Assembly: GCA_030248295.1 (NCBI GenBank)
Contig: JASANH010000833.1
Location: 62,001 to 126,000, forward strand
Reading direction: 5' to 3'
Origin: Mesodorylaimus sp. YZB2_4
Taxonomy: Eukaryota > Nematoda > Enoplea > Dorylaimida > Dorylaimidae
DNA length: 64,000 nt
Shown here: positions 26,869 through 36,900 of the stretch, piece by piece
How the letters are laid out: the number at the start of each line of letters is the position of its first letter
Position numbering within the stretch: the first letter of the stretch is position 1
Program-made: the position numbers and the translations under genes
The notes under the pieces: model-generated
Databases searched by the model: none
Seen by the model: the letters and a program-made list of their open reading frames with translations, nothing else
Told to the model about the DNA's origin: nothing

Positions 26869-28854
26869 ATGACATTAGAATTATTTAACGAATACATAAA
26901 CTACGGAAAATCTAAAGCATTAGAACTAGGGATGACAGAAAGATTAGATCCGTACACACTAGAAGAATACCAATTTTTTGTAGGAAGTCTTTTTTCATCA
27001 CTGGCTTCGTATAAATCTTTACTAGTCTACTGGGAAACTGGTATGGGTAAAACGTTACTCGGAATCTACATAATGCACAACATTAAGAAAATTTTTCCAA
27101 ATTGGAAAATTTTTTTATTGGTGAAAGGTTCATTGGTTCCGACATGGGAAAAATACTTTGCCACCACAAAAATATTTCACGAATACTCCAAAGACGACAT
27201 TATAACAATTTCATACGACAGCATCAACGCAAATAAATTTTTTTTTAATAAGATAGAAGAAGTCAACATGGAAACAACTAGGATTTTGTTTGTAATCGAC
27301 GAGTGTCACAACTTTATTAAAAGCGTAATGCCAACCGATCAAAAAGAGGAAAGACTCCTTTCGGCTATGTACAAAAAAATAATCGAACTGTTGTCAATTT
27401 CTGGCAGTTACAACAAGTTGCTTTTGATTACGGCCACACCACTGTTTGACAAATACACTGAATTTAATTATTTAATTAATATGCTAAGACCAGGATCAAA
27501 TATTTTTGTGAATGACGATCACTTCATAAACGACAATCTGATTATCAAGCAAAATATTTACGATTGTATCTTAGGGTGTTCTTCCTTCAAACGAAACACA
27601 CTTTATACAATCTTTGAAAACGAATTCCAGTCAGAACAGTTTTGCTCCAAAAAAGTTTACATACACGAAATTTTAATGTCTAGTTACCAATCAGATATTT
27701 ACGAAGACGTACGAAAAATGGAGCTGTCAAAAAAAAGTCGTGGTTTTAGAATCATACAAAAACTTGCGGCGACGTTTACATTTACGGCTTCACAATTTAT
27801 TAACATCAAACACATTAGTGAAAACACGTACAACGTCATCCTCGAAAAAATTTGGGACGATTTTAAAAAAAAACTTTTTAAACTGTCACAAGAGTTTATA
27901 AAAATTTTTTTAGACAACTGGTTAATTGTTGACAACTACGCTTCGATTAACAAAATCAATTCACTTTGTGAAACACCACAGTTATCAAAGGAGTTTACTC
28001 TTTTTAATTCACTCTACAGTTATTCGTGTAAATTCGTCAACTCAATCTATATTATTTTAAGAACTAATGGAAAATCATTAGTTTTTGAACCCTTTGTAAC
28101 GTTCGAAGGTATAAAATTCTTTATTGAATACTTGACAGTGTTCGATATCAAATACAAAATTTTCTCATCGATTAACAAAGAAACACGAACTAAAGATCTG
28201 GAAGAGTTCAACCACAGAAATAATCTTTACGGACAAAATTTTAAAGTTTGTGTTTTTTCGCTGGTAGGTACTGAAGGTATTTCATTTATTGCCATCAAAA
28301 GTTTAATTATTTTAAATATTACGTGGAACGAGTCACACATGGAACAAATTATTGGAAGAGGCAGAAGATTAAATTCTCACAATCTACTACCAAAAGAAGA
28401 AAGAAATCTTGACGTTTACGTTTTACTAGCAGTAAGTAAGTTACGAAATTCAGTCGACAACGAAATGATGGAAATCTTATCTGGAAAAATAAAGAAAAAA
28501 CAACCACTTTTGATGCTGTTACAAAAAACTTCAATTGAACATCTATACGATCGAAACAAATTAACTTCTACGATTGTGTATGACGATTTTGACGAATACA
28601 AATTGTCACAAAACTTTTTTAATATAAAATTTAATCCTAATTTAAAAACTAATGTTTTCACGATCGTGACTGTTCCGATATATTTTACAGTCGACAATAT
28701 TAATATTTTAAAAGGATACTTGGATAAAAAAACTGGATTGATTTACGTCAACAACATTCAATTGTACAAAGCAAAAACTAATGAAAAAAATGATTACGTT
28801 ATTAAAATATCTGATGATGGAAAAATGATTTGGTTAGCAGAACCTTACTATTAG
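26869..28854 (+). CDS. SNF2-like DEAH-type transcription helicase (VETF small subunit D6 or NPH-I D11)
   Basis: 661 residues, close to vaccinia D6 (637) and D11 (631). The motifs are ETGMGKT (56-62), DECH (144-147), ITATP (187-191) and, in the second RecA domain, IGRGRRLNSH (495-504). D6 is the ATPase subunit of the early transcription factor. D11 (NPH-I) is the ATPase for transcript termination and release that binds RAP94. The two are paralogues and cannot be separated here by eye. Either one works with the RAP94 and A7-like proteins found in the window. The start lies in GATAAATG (late), as expected for an enzyme packaged in the virion. Confidence 0.85.
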   Translation: MTLELFNEYINYGKSKALELGMTERLDPYTLEEYQFFVGSLFSSLASYKSLLVYWETGMGKTLLGIYIMHNIKKIFPNWKIFLLVKGSLVPTWEKYFATTKIFHEYSKDDIITISYDSINANKFFFNKIEEVNMETTRILFVIDECHNFIKSVMPTDQKEERLLSAMYKKIIELLSISGSYNKLLLITATPLFDKYTEFNYLINMLRPGSNIFVNDDHFINDNLIIKQNIYDCILGCSSFKRNTLYTIFENEFQSEQFCSKKVYIHEILMSSYQSDIYEDVRKMELSKKSRGFRIIQKLAATFTFTASQFINIKHISENTYNVILEKIWDDFKKKLFKLSQEFIKIFLDNWLIVDNYASINKINSLCETPQLSKEFTLFNSLYSYSCKFVNSIYIILRTNGKSLVFEPFVTFEGIKFFIEYLTVFDIKYKIFSSINKETRTKDLEEFNHRNNLYGQNFKVCVFSLVGTEGISFIAIKSLIILNITWNESHMEQIIGRGRRLNSHNLLPKEERNLDVYVLLAVSKLRNSVDNEMMEILSGKIKKKQPLLMLLQKTSIEHLYDRNKLTSTIVYDDFDEYKLSQNFFNIKFNPNLKTNVFTIVTVPIYFTVDNINILKGYLDKKTGLIYVNNIQLYKAKTNEKNDYVIKISDDGKMIWLAEPYY

Positions 28855-28858
28855 ATTT

Positions 28859-29173
28859 TCAACTGTTTTCTGCTTCTTCAATTGTTTTAACGTTTGAAGT
28901 TTTTTTCTTTTTTAGTCTTTCTCTTACAGCTGTATAAAACTCGTCAATTTCCTGAACTTTGGTTTTGACATTTTCTAAATCATTTCCTAATCGTTCGATA
29001 TTTACAATATTTGAAAACAGTTTTTCACCCAACTCTTTGGGTATCGTACTAGAATCTTTGTTTAGAGTTTTTAATTGGTTTGGTTGACTATTAGGAACTT
29101 TGAAAATAATTATTCCAACAATTACGACTACGACTACAATTAATAAAATTAGTAGATAAGATTGGTTATCCAT
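28859..29173 (-). CDS. N-anchored coiled-coil membrane protein
   Basis: 104 residues. A very hydrophobic Val/Ile anchor at about 6-24 is followed by a helical, charged region likely to form a coiled coil (about 45-95) and a short acidic end. It is four bases from the end of the D6/D11-type helicase gene and divergent from the A18-like helicase gene. The layout resembles small poxvirus virion proteins with one anchor, but no specific family is recognised. Confidence 0.6.
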   Translation of the reverse strand: MDNQSYLLILLIVVVVVIVGIIIFKVPNSQPNQLKTLNKDSSTIPKELGEKLFSNIVNIERLGNDLENVKTKVQEIDEFYTAVRERLKKKKTSNVKTIEEAENS

Positions 29174-29183
29174 TTTACCAAAG

Positions 29184-30746
29184 ATGTATATTTATATCGA
29201 CAACAATATTTTGAAAATCTTAAAACAGCTTTTAAAAATACGAATTTATGGTGGAAACAGTGATTCGGAGATTAAGCTGTACACAATCAACAAACAAAAC
29301 AAAGTCGCACTTTTGCCAGTTACAGACGAATCACCAGTTTTTATTTCGGAGTTTTATTTTTCAAACTCAGAACTACTCAACTACTACAGAAAGCATCCTT
29401 TGTTCATAGGAATTTATGATAAAAAATTAGTCACACCAATTACTGCAGATACCACTTTTAATTTTGTAAAATCACCTACTTTAAGACTTAGTCCACTACA
29501 AAAACAATTAATCGAAAGAGTTTTGGATAATATTTCTACAAGAGAAAACGTAATCAAACTTAAGCAAATTGCCGTTAACATTGTCTGTCCTTGTGGTTTT
29601 GGAAAAACTATTCTAGGATGTGAGTTGATTAACAGGTTACAGTACAACACAGTGATTTTGCTTCCTACGATTACCTTAGTTAACCAGTGGAAAACTAAAT
29701 TTGAACAATTTTTTCCACACATATCTGTTTATGGATCTACTAAGGGACCAACATTTTTAATGCAGGAACTATCTACAAAAAGTTACAACGTGATCATCGC
29801 ACCTACTAAACATATCACAAACAAAGCTTTTTTAGTATACGTTGAAAACAAACTGCCTGTTTGTATAATTGACGAAGTCCACACTATCAATTTTCAAGAA
29901 GACAACTTTATGCATCAATACATTGAGTTGAAATCAAAATTTAAATATTTGATTGGTCTGACGGCTACTAACAAAACCAGTAACAATCTTTTGTTTGGCA
30001 ACATAGTCACACCATCAGAACAAGAATTAAAAAATTTAAATGTTAATTTGAAGTATTCAAAAAATTTTATTACAGTGGTTGACAGAAATGTTTACGAGCC
30101 ACTGTCAGATCCAAAACTCTCTGATTTTATTAACAAATTTAAAAATTCTGACATTTACTCTTCCAAATATTCAGAGCAGTTGACACCAATAAGAAAAAAG
30201 AAAAACACAATGTTCAGAAATGTATACTTTAATGCAATTTTAAGCATGGATAAACATCGATTAGACTCGATTGTAAACTCGATTGTAACTTTATTAAATA
30301 ATAATTTAGAAAAAAAAGCAATGGTTTTAACAAATTACAGAAATGAAATGTTTTATATTTACAATCTACTCAAATCAAAAGAGATCGACAAAACGACAAA
30401 GATTTATATTGGTGACGTCCAAGACAAAAGTTACTATTCAAATATTGAATATATTAAAAAAAATAGAAAAGAAAATTTTATCTATATTACAACCAAATGT
30501 GCTGGTGGTTTTGGTTTGGAGTTACAAACCGTTTCTACTTTATTTCTTACATTTGTTACTTCTAATACAGAAATTATTATTCAGTCACTTGGAAGAATTG
30601 AAAGAAATCTTGCGTTCAAAAATGTTTTGACGGTTGTTCTTTATCCCTACACGACTATCGAAGAAATTTCAAATTTTTTAAAACAAAAAGCAACTTTGAT
30701 GATCTCCAAAATAGTAGATAACAACTGGGTAGCCCAATCGATTTAA
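29184..30746 (+). CDS. A18: DNA helicase / transcript-release factor (A18-like)
   Basis: 520 residues, against 493 in vaccinia A18. It has the Walker A CPCGFGKT (135-142), DEVH (230-233), GLTATN (about 257-262) and QSLGRIERN in the C-terminal domain, preceded by a Q-motif-like LSPLQKQ (102-108). A18 is a DEVH helicase acting in late transcription elongation and termination. It lies close to the A22-like gene, as in poxviruses. Confidence 0.88.
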   Translation: MYIYIDNNILKILKQLLKIRIYGGNSDSEIKLYTINKQNKVALLPVTDESPVFISEFYFSNSELLNYYRKHPLFIGIYDKKLVTPITADTTFNFVKSPTLRLSPLQKQLIERVLDNISTRENVIKLKQIAVNIVCPCGFGKTILGCELINRLQYNTVILLPTITLVNQWKTKFEQFFPHISVYGSTKGPTFLMQELSTKSYNVIIAPTKHITNKAFLVYVENKLPVCIIDEVHTINFQEDNFMHQYIELKSKFKYLIGLTATNKTSNNLLFGNIVTPSEQELKNLNVNLKYSKNFITVVDRNVYEPLSDPKLSDFINKFKNSDIYSSKYSEQLTPIRKKKNTMFRNVYFNAILSMDKHRLDSIVNSIVTLLNNNLEKKAMVLTNYRNEMFYIYNLLKSKEIDKTTKIYIGDVQDKSYYSNIEYIKKNRKENFIYITTKCAGGFGLELQTVSTLFLTFVTSNTEIIIQSLGRIERNLAFKNVLTVVLYPYTTIEEISNFLKQKATLMISKIVDNNWVAQSI

Positions 30747-30795
30747 ATACTTAATTTACAATTTAAAATTATTAATTATTAATTATTAATTATTT
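30745..30795. repeat. TTAATTA-type tandem repeat
   Basis: Repeated ATTAATT units fill the 47-base space between the convergent A18-like and A12-like genes. Confidence 0.7.
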
Positions 30796-31528
30796 ATAGT
30801 TTTTTCAAAATTCCTTTTTTTTGTCCTGAATTATCCTTAAATTTTAATACTTTTTGAATTTTGTCATCAAGCATTGAACCACCACGCTCCCACGCGTAGG
30901 TATTTTTATCGTATTCGTCTGCCATACTCATTGTGTCCATCATACTAGTTAACCCAGTAGACGTTCCCGAACTTCTTCTAGTCTTAGATTTAGAACGAGA
31001 TCTTCCTCGGGCACGAGACTTGCTTCGACGAGTAGCAGGACCACTCATCATCATTGACGAGGAAGAATCAGTCATCATCGGTGTTCTGCCGCGTGATTTT
31101 GATCGTCCTCTTGATCGATTACGTGAGCCCGATCTATAAATTTTTCTAGCTGGTTTTCCTCCGTATAAATGAGCTTCTTCTACTCCTAGAATATTTACGT
31201 CATTTAATTCGTCAATATTTTTAATTTTTGTAACGTATTGCCGGTTATCTTTTCCTTGATAAACTAAGCCCAAAACGTCATTTCCACCGTTTTCGGCACC
31301 ACCATTTATTTGGATATGCTTCCAACAGTTATCTGAAATAATATTAGAAGTATTTGATTCCTTTTCACATTTTAAAATTGATTGATTTACCAAATTGGTA
31401 TTAATTGATTTGCTTTGGTAATTATTTGAATAGCCACCAAAATTTTGTTTAATTTTCTTTAATCTATCAATTGATTGGTCTGTAAAACCAAGGTGCTTAA
31501 GGTATTGAATATTAAGTGTGTCGCCCAT
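30794..31528 (-). CDS. Basic Arg-Ser-rich core protein, A12-like
   Basis: 244 residues starting in CTTATAAATGGGC (late promoter). Residues about 130-195 are an Arg/Ser-rich basic domain suited to DNA binding. Just before it lies ILGVEEAHLYGGKPARK. That region aligns in pattern with the part of poxvirus A12 around its Ala-Gly-Lys cleavage site. Here Gly-Gly-Lys takes that place, and a further NGGAENGG occurs near residue 77. A12 is a virion core protein processed by the I7 protease. The nearby A11- and A10-like genes reproduce the vaccinia A10-A11-A12 cluster. Confidence 0.6.
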   Translation of the reverse strand: MGDTLNIQYLKHLGFTDQSIDRLKKIKQNFGGYSNNYQSKSINTNLVNQSILKCEKESNTSNIISDNCWKHIQINGGAENGGNDVLGLVYQGKDNRQYVTKIKNIDELNDVNILGVEEAHLYGGKPARKIYRSGSRNRSRGRSKSRGRTPMMTDSSSSMMMSGPATRRSKSRARGRSRSKSKTRRSSGTSTGLTSMMDTMSMADEYDKNTYAWERGGSMLDDKIQKVLKFKDNSGQKKGILKKL

Positions 31529-31544
31529 TTATAAGCAAGAAAAA

Positions 31545-32510
31545 ATGGAGACAGAAAACAATGATCTTTTTTATTTACAGTTGAAACCATCAGTAACATA
31601 CTCAAGTAGTACCAACACTAAAGTACCCTACAACAAAAATACTGAAACGTATATTCAAAAATTAGGAGAATTAAACACAGCAAAAAATTCAATAAAACGC
31701 CAAATGTTGTCGCAGTATTACATCAGAACAAATGACAATTTACCAAACTTTCATAATCTTCCAATTTTGCCAGAGAACTTGAATCTTGCTTTACGATCGT
31801 TTCCATTTTTGGGTATTTTAGGAAAGAAATTTGCCAAAACACTAGCAATCAACGAAATCGTACCTGAATACAATTTTGGTTTAGTCTACTATTTTAACGG
31901 GAGTTATTTTCCAGAAAAATACGCCAGTATTTACGATTTGATTACTCCGTTTCTAATCGAAGCAGAAACAGAAAAGGTTACAATCGTACCTGTTCATAAA
32001 AATTTTAAAAAAACTTTATTCTATTTTGATAGCAACATGGTTACTACAAATATCTCTTTTGGCGTTTTTCTATCAGCCAAAACAAATGTAACTCACCGAT
32101 TATGTGAAAACATTGTAGGTAAAGTTTTTTATTTACCACACTTGATTCAGTTAAAATTGGATCCAAACGAACTTTTTACTGGGATTACGAGTCTGAATAA
32201 AATCACTCCACATTTTGGATCACTTTTGGAATCTCCTAAAACGTTGTTGTTCAAACTTAACAATGAAATCTTAAGCATTGGGATCACAATCGATGCGTTT
32301 CGACATTTTGTGGGGGAAAGTTCAGAAATAAAAGATTTTTACTTTGAGTATTTGGATATCATTTATTCACTGTTAAAAGTTGATGATTCAAAAATAAAAA
32401 TTTTAAAACTAATTGAAGATTTAAAAAATACAATCGAGTACGCATTAAACACAGTAAAGTTTCCACAACTTACAGAACAACAACTTTTTGAAAGTTTGGT
32501 AAATTTTTAA
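31545..32510 (+). CDS. Possible RNA polymerase 35-kDa subunit (A29-like)
   Basis: 321 residues from the ATG at 31545. The frame extends upstream without an ATG. There is no membrane segment or catalytic motif. The part near residues 85-135 (FPFLGILGK, then FGLVYYFNGSYF and SIYDL) loosely follows the pattern of poxvirus rpo35, the fused Rpb3/Rpb11-type subunit, and the length fits (305 in vaccinia). The match is weak and I would not rely on it. An unrelated early/late core protein is possible. Confidence 0.35.
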   Translation: METENNDLFYLQLKPSVTYSSSTNTKVPYNKNTETYIQKLGELNTAKNSIKRQMLSQYYIRTNDNLPNFHNLPILPENLNLALRSFPFLGILGKKFAKTLAINEIVPEYNFGLVYYFNGSYFPEKYASIYDLITPFLIEAETEKVTIVPVHKNFKKTLFYFDSNMVTTNISFGVFLSAKTNVTHRLCENIVGKVFYLPHLIQLKLDPNELFTGITSLNKITPHFGSLLESPKTLLFKLNNEILSIGITIDAFRHFVGESSEIKDFYFEYLDIIYSLLKVDDSKIKILKLIEDLKNTIEYALNTVKFPQLTEQQLFESLVNF

Positions 32511-32518
32511 TAATCTCT

Positions 32519-33880
32519 TCAAGTGACTAATGTATTAAAATTCAGTTTTATTCCGTACTTATTCATGATAAATTGTTTAAGAACGAACAAAACTACATCA
32601 AATAATGGAAAATTAGGTTTTTTAATGTAGTGCTCGATCAATGCTCTGGTTGGGCTTAATTCAGTTTTTAAAATTGTTTCGTCTACTGCGTTTGAGATTC
32701 CATTAAATTCTTCGATTTTCATGTAGTTAACCAAGAATTTCTCAATTACAAATAACAAAATTTTTATGATCGCATATGAAAATTCCAACTTGCTAGATTT
32801 TGACTTGATATACATGATTTTGTTGTACCATTTGTCGATTATTTTGTCAGGTATAGAAAAAAGATCGTCCATCTCAATTTTGATTTTTTTACTTTTGCTG
32901 TAAATGTAAATTTCTTGTCGTTTGTTGATTATACTAACATCAAAATCTTCAAATAGTATCTTTTCCAATTCGTTAATGTCTAATTTTTTTTTAGATTTTT
33001 GTAGGTGTTTTTGTTTTAGAGTTTCTACATTGGATAAAACAGAAGAAATATTAGGAGTAGGAACAACAGTTACAGTTGGTTCTAGTGGAATCTTAGTAGT
33101 AAAAGGTGTTGTTGACTGATTTTCGTATTCAAATTTGTCATTACCTTCCTGATTAACTTTGTCATTAACTTTGTCATTAACTTTGTCATTAACTTTGTCG
33201 TGACTAACTTTTTCGTGACTAACTTCGTGATCAACTTGATCAAGTTCGTAGTTATCTTCGTAGTTGTCTTCGTAGGTGTCTTCAAGTATTGGCAGTTGTT
33301 CTATCGAGTGTTCTAATTCTTTGATTTTAGATTCTTCTGATTGTTCCAGAGGTTGTTGTAACTCTCTTAGTTCTTTTTGTTCTAACCAACTGTTTGTAGT
33401 AGGTTTTTCTTCTTTTTGATTGACATCTTCAAGTTCTGCTACAACGAACATGTCTTCCAAAATTATTGAATTATCTTTTTTGTTGTTGGCTGATTCAAGT
33501 AACTTATTTAATGTTTTTATGGTGTCTTCTTTTAAAAAATTAGGATCAAATAATTCAAATAGTAACGGATTATTTAAAATTGTAAAAAGTATCAAACCAA
33601 CATTTATTTCTCCGATGTAACTGTCTTTAAAAATCGGTTCACTACTATCTTGGTTTTGCATGTATAAATTGATTAAATCATTTGAATCGATTTTGTATGT
33701 GTTTTTAAAATCTACCATAAACATCCCAATATAACTTGGACATTTTTCAATACTAAATGTGTATTTCTTTAATTTAGTTGCAATCTTGTAGTCGGATGCT
33801 TCTGACAAATTAGTAGAATACTCAAAGATTGTGTTAAATTGCTTATTTTCTGTTGAAGTTGAAGAATTATCAAATTCCAT
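32519..33880 (-). CDS. A11: Membrane-biogenesis protein A11-like
   Basis: 453 residues from the ATG at 33880. The C-terminal 130 residues follow poxvirus A11 well: a hydrophobic helix, KIEEFNGIS, a short acidic stretch, and a final FDVVLFVLKQFI segment. A11 is a non-structural protein needed for forming crescent membranes in virus factories. The gene is divergent from the A10-like gene, exactly as A11R and A10L are in vaccinia. The N-terminal part is longer and contains low-complexity inserts, including (VNDK)4 encoded by 12-bp tandem repeats near 33156-33220 and YEDN repeats. Confidence 0.7.
   Translation of the reverse strand: MEFDNSSTSTENKQFNTIFEYSTNLSEASDYKIATKLKKYTFSIEKCPSYIGMFMVDFKNTYKIDSNDLINLYMQNQDSSEPIFKDSYIGEINVGLILFTILNNPLLFELFDPNFLKEDTIKTLNKLLESANNKKDNSIILEDMFVVAELEDVNQKEEKPTTNSWLEQKELRELQQPLEQSEESKIKELEHSIEQLPILEDTYEDNYEDNYELDQVDHEVSHEKVSHDKVNDKVNDKVNDKVNQEGNDKFEYENQSTTPFTTKIPLEPTVTVVPTPNISSVLSNVETLKQKHLQKSKKKLDINELEKILFEDFDVSIINKRQEIYIYSKSKKIKIEMDDLFSIPDKIIDKWYNKIMYIKSKSSKLEFSYAIIKILLFVIEKFLVNYMKIEEFNGISNAVDETILKTELSPTRALIEHYIKKPNFPLFDVVLFVLKQFIMNKYGIKLNFNTLVT
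33156..33220. repeat. 12-bp in-frame tandem repeat (VNDK units)
   Basis: Four copies of a 12-base unit (TTTGTCATTAAC on the + strand) encode VNDK repeats in the A11-like protein. The copy number is likely to vary between isolates. Confidence 0.8.
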
Positions 33881-33964
33881 TTTAGTTACGTTCTTATTTA
33901 GTTTTGTAAAAATTTGTAAGTTTGTAAAGGTTACCAATTTTGAATTTTTTTTGTGTGCATATAA

Positions 33965-36900
33965 ATGGCTGAAAACATTGTTGAATATCTGTCAGATACT
34001 TATCCATTTTACACCAAAAAGGATAATGAACTTTATAAATTTATGAAAAACTCCTATATTCATCCACTTGATTTGATTCTGTCGGACTTGAAATACGAAG
34101 ACAACGTAGTACTTGGAAAAAATTATACAACAATACAATTTTTGTTAAACTCTGTTTACAATTCTCAACTATTTAAAAAATTTTTAAATGAACGAGATGA
34201 TATTTTTGAGTATGGAGCAGAGATTCCCAACAATTTTTCCCAACAACAATTTAAAAATTTGCCACTTAATACTCAGAAATTTATTAACCTAAGAACTTCT
34301 TTACCTGACCACTATAGTAAAATTTTAGGAGGCTACCCAAATGTTTCTGGAAAAATAAAACTTTACTCCTCTGATAACAACATGACACTACTGCATTACC
34401 CACTTAACTTAAAAATGTTTAAAAATGCCGATACACTGGTCAAAACAATGCTTAACAATTACGATGAAAGAAAAGAAATCTTAATGTACCCATTTATCAA
34501 AACATTTGTAGACATTCAAAACATTTCCAAATACAAAAACAACGAAAATGTTACAAAATTTAATAGTTTCAAATTTAAATATCCAGAGTTATACGACGAA
34601 ACAAACATTAAGTATTCTGAAAACGAAGATTTAGAAAAAATTATTGTTTGGTTTCTCAGCAACAAACCAACAAAATCATGGGATAGTATCAAATACTCAC
34701 TTAGCAAAGTAGTCTCAATGCTACCTAAGAATTCTGTATTAGTCGACACTGATATTTTTGAAAACACTGGTGACAACTTTTTTAAAGACGCTACCAACTC
34801 GCAGATTACAAGCACTAAAAATGTAACTTTTTATCCAAACGATTACGGTGTTTACGAATTCAAACTGAAGGACAAAGCACTCTCTAGTGAAGACAAACAG
34901 ATGATCAGACTTTACGCTAAAAAATTTATCTACGAATACGGGAACGAAACTGAGTTTGATCCAGAACTAGAGCTAGCAATTTTTAACTCTGGAAAAGAAA
35001 GCCTAAAACAACTAATTCCAGAATACACAAAAACAATCAAAAACAACGATTTACAAGCAGTTTTCTATGGTTACAAACAGCTACTAGGAAACAACAACAA
35101 CTTAACTTATGACTTAATCTCTGATAACTCTTTGAGAGAGTTGGAACTAGCTGATTTAATATTTAATTTCTATTATACATTTAACGCCAGTCAAAATCCA
35201 GATACAGATCCTACAATGACTGGTGGTTCTTCATTGTCGACAAATTGTTATTTTTGGAATGGAATCCCATTTGAAGAATACTCTAAGCTTGATATTGTTA
35301 CAAAATCATTGTTGGATAACTCTTGTTATTTATTTGGGACATACGAAAACAACAAAGACATTTACTCTGGTACACTAGAAGAACTGTTGACAGATTCGGT
35401 GCCGGTCAAAAAAGTTTGGATAGAACCAAAGTTAATCAACAACAAATCTACATTTTTTAATCTTTTAGAGGAAGTTTACATGAATTCAGAAAAGTTATCC
35501 AACAAATTTAAAAGTATCAAAAGTTTTGAAGACTACTCAAACGACCCTGAGACTTCTAAAAATATTGGGTTAACAGAAGCTGGTACTTGGATTTTCTACA
35601 AAAAGTTGCTCACTGTAGAAAATCCTGCTGACGTAATTGTTTTGTATGCTTATATGATTTTTAAAGAAAAACAAGAACTAAAACCAGAAGAAGTTTACAA
35701 TATTTCGTCAAATCCATTTGAGAAATTACTTGTGCTAATATTAGCCAAGTTGGATTTTACAGTAAAAGTTTATTCGTATGATGTGGACGACGTCACAAAA
35801 ACAGTAATCACAACTATGCCTCAATTCACTTATGAAAACATGGCAGAGAAAATACTTAAAGACACATCATGGGCTATGGATGAAAACTCTGACAAAATGG
35901 AAAAAATGAAATACGCAATGAAAAAACTGTATAAAAAACTTTCGAAATACGTAAATATCGGTTTTGATCTAAACATGCTAGATCAAGCAAGGGCATTATC
36001 CTACAATTCAGAAACCAAAATTGTTGATCAGCGAGATATTTTAGAATTTAAAATTCAGCCAATGTTTAAATACGACTACGAGATTTTTAAAAAGAAAATT
36101 GACGAACTATTAAAAAATAATGAATTAACTACTGAAAATATTGCGCTGGCTTTACCAAAAATGTTACAAAACGAAAACAAAATTTTTTCACAACTATTTG
36201 AAAATGTAGTCGGTGGATCAATCGAAACTGATGCAGAACTAGCTAGAATATTCAGAAAGATGGTACGGTTACAACTATCTAGAACGCCCGGAAGTTCTGT
36301 AAGAACTACTGAACCATCAGTTTCTGATCTTTTACCTGGGATAGACACCACAAGAAGAACTACAACTACTACTACTCAAGAACAAGAAATACCAGTTGAA
36401 AACTTTATATTTAATTTATTCAATAATTTAGAACAAAGAAAATCAATCTCAGCAAAAGATTTCGAAGAATTTAACAGATTAGTCAAATGTATCTCCTATT
36501 CTAATTTGTCATTTGATCGAGAAAAGATTATCAATACTTTAGAAGCATTGAATAGCCAATTAGCAGTTTCGAGAGATTTAAATATCAACGTCAAAGAAGA
36601 TTTACTTTTTGATTTGCTTAGGACAACTTGCTCCAAGTATATTTTGGAAAATGAAGCCATGAGTGCTTCGATCAAGTTAATCGTTTCGATTAAATTTTTA
36701 AAAATGTTACAAAGAAAAAATATTTTTAGTACCTACGATATTACAAACAATCGATTTAAATATTACTTTTTTATTATTTTTAGAGAATTTTATAAAACTG
36801 TAAACAAAAGCAACGAAAAAATTTTGACGACTACAATCATGAGTTTAGCCAACAAATACCGTCTTTCAGCTGCTAAAAGAGACGAATTAATGAATTACAT

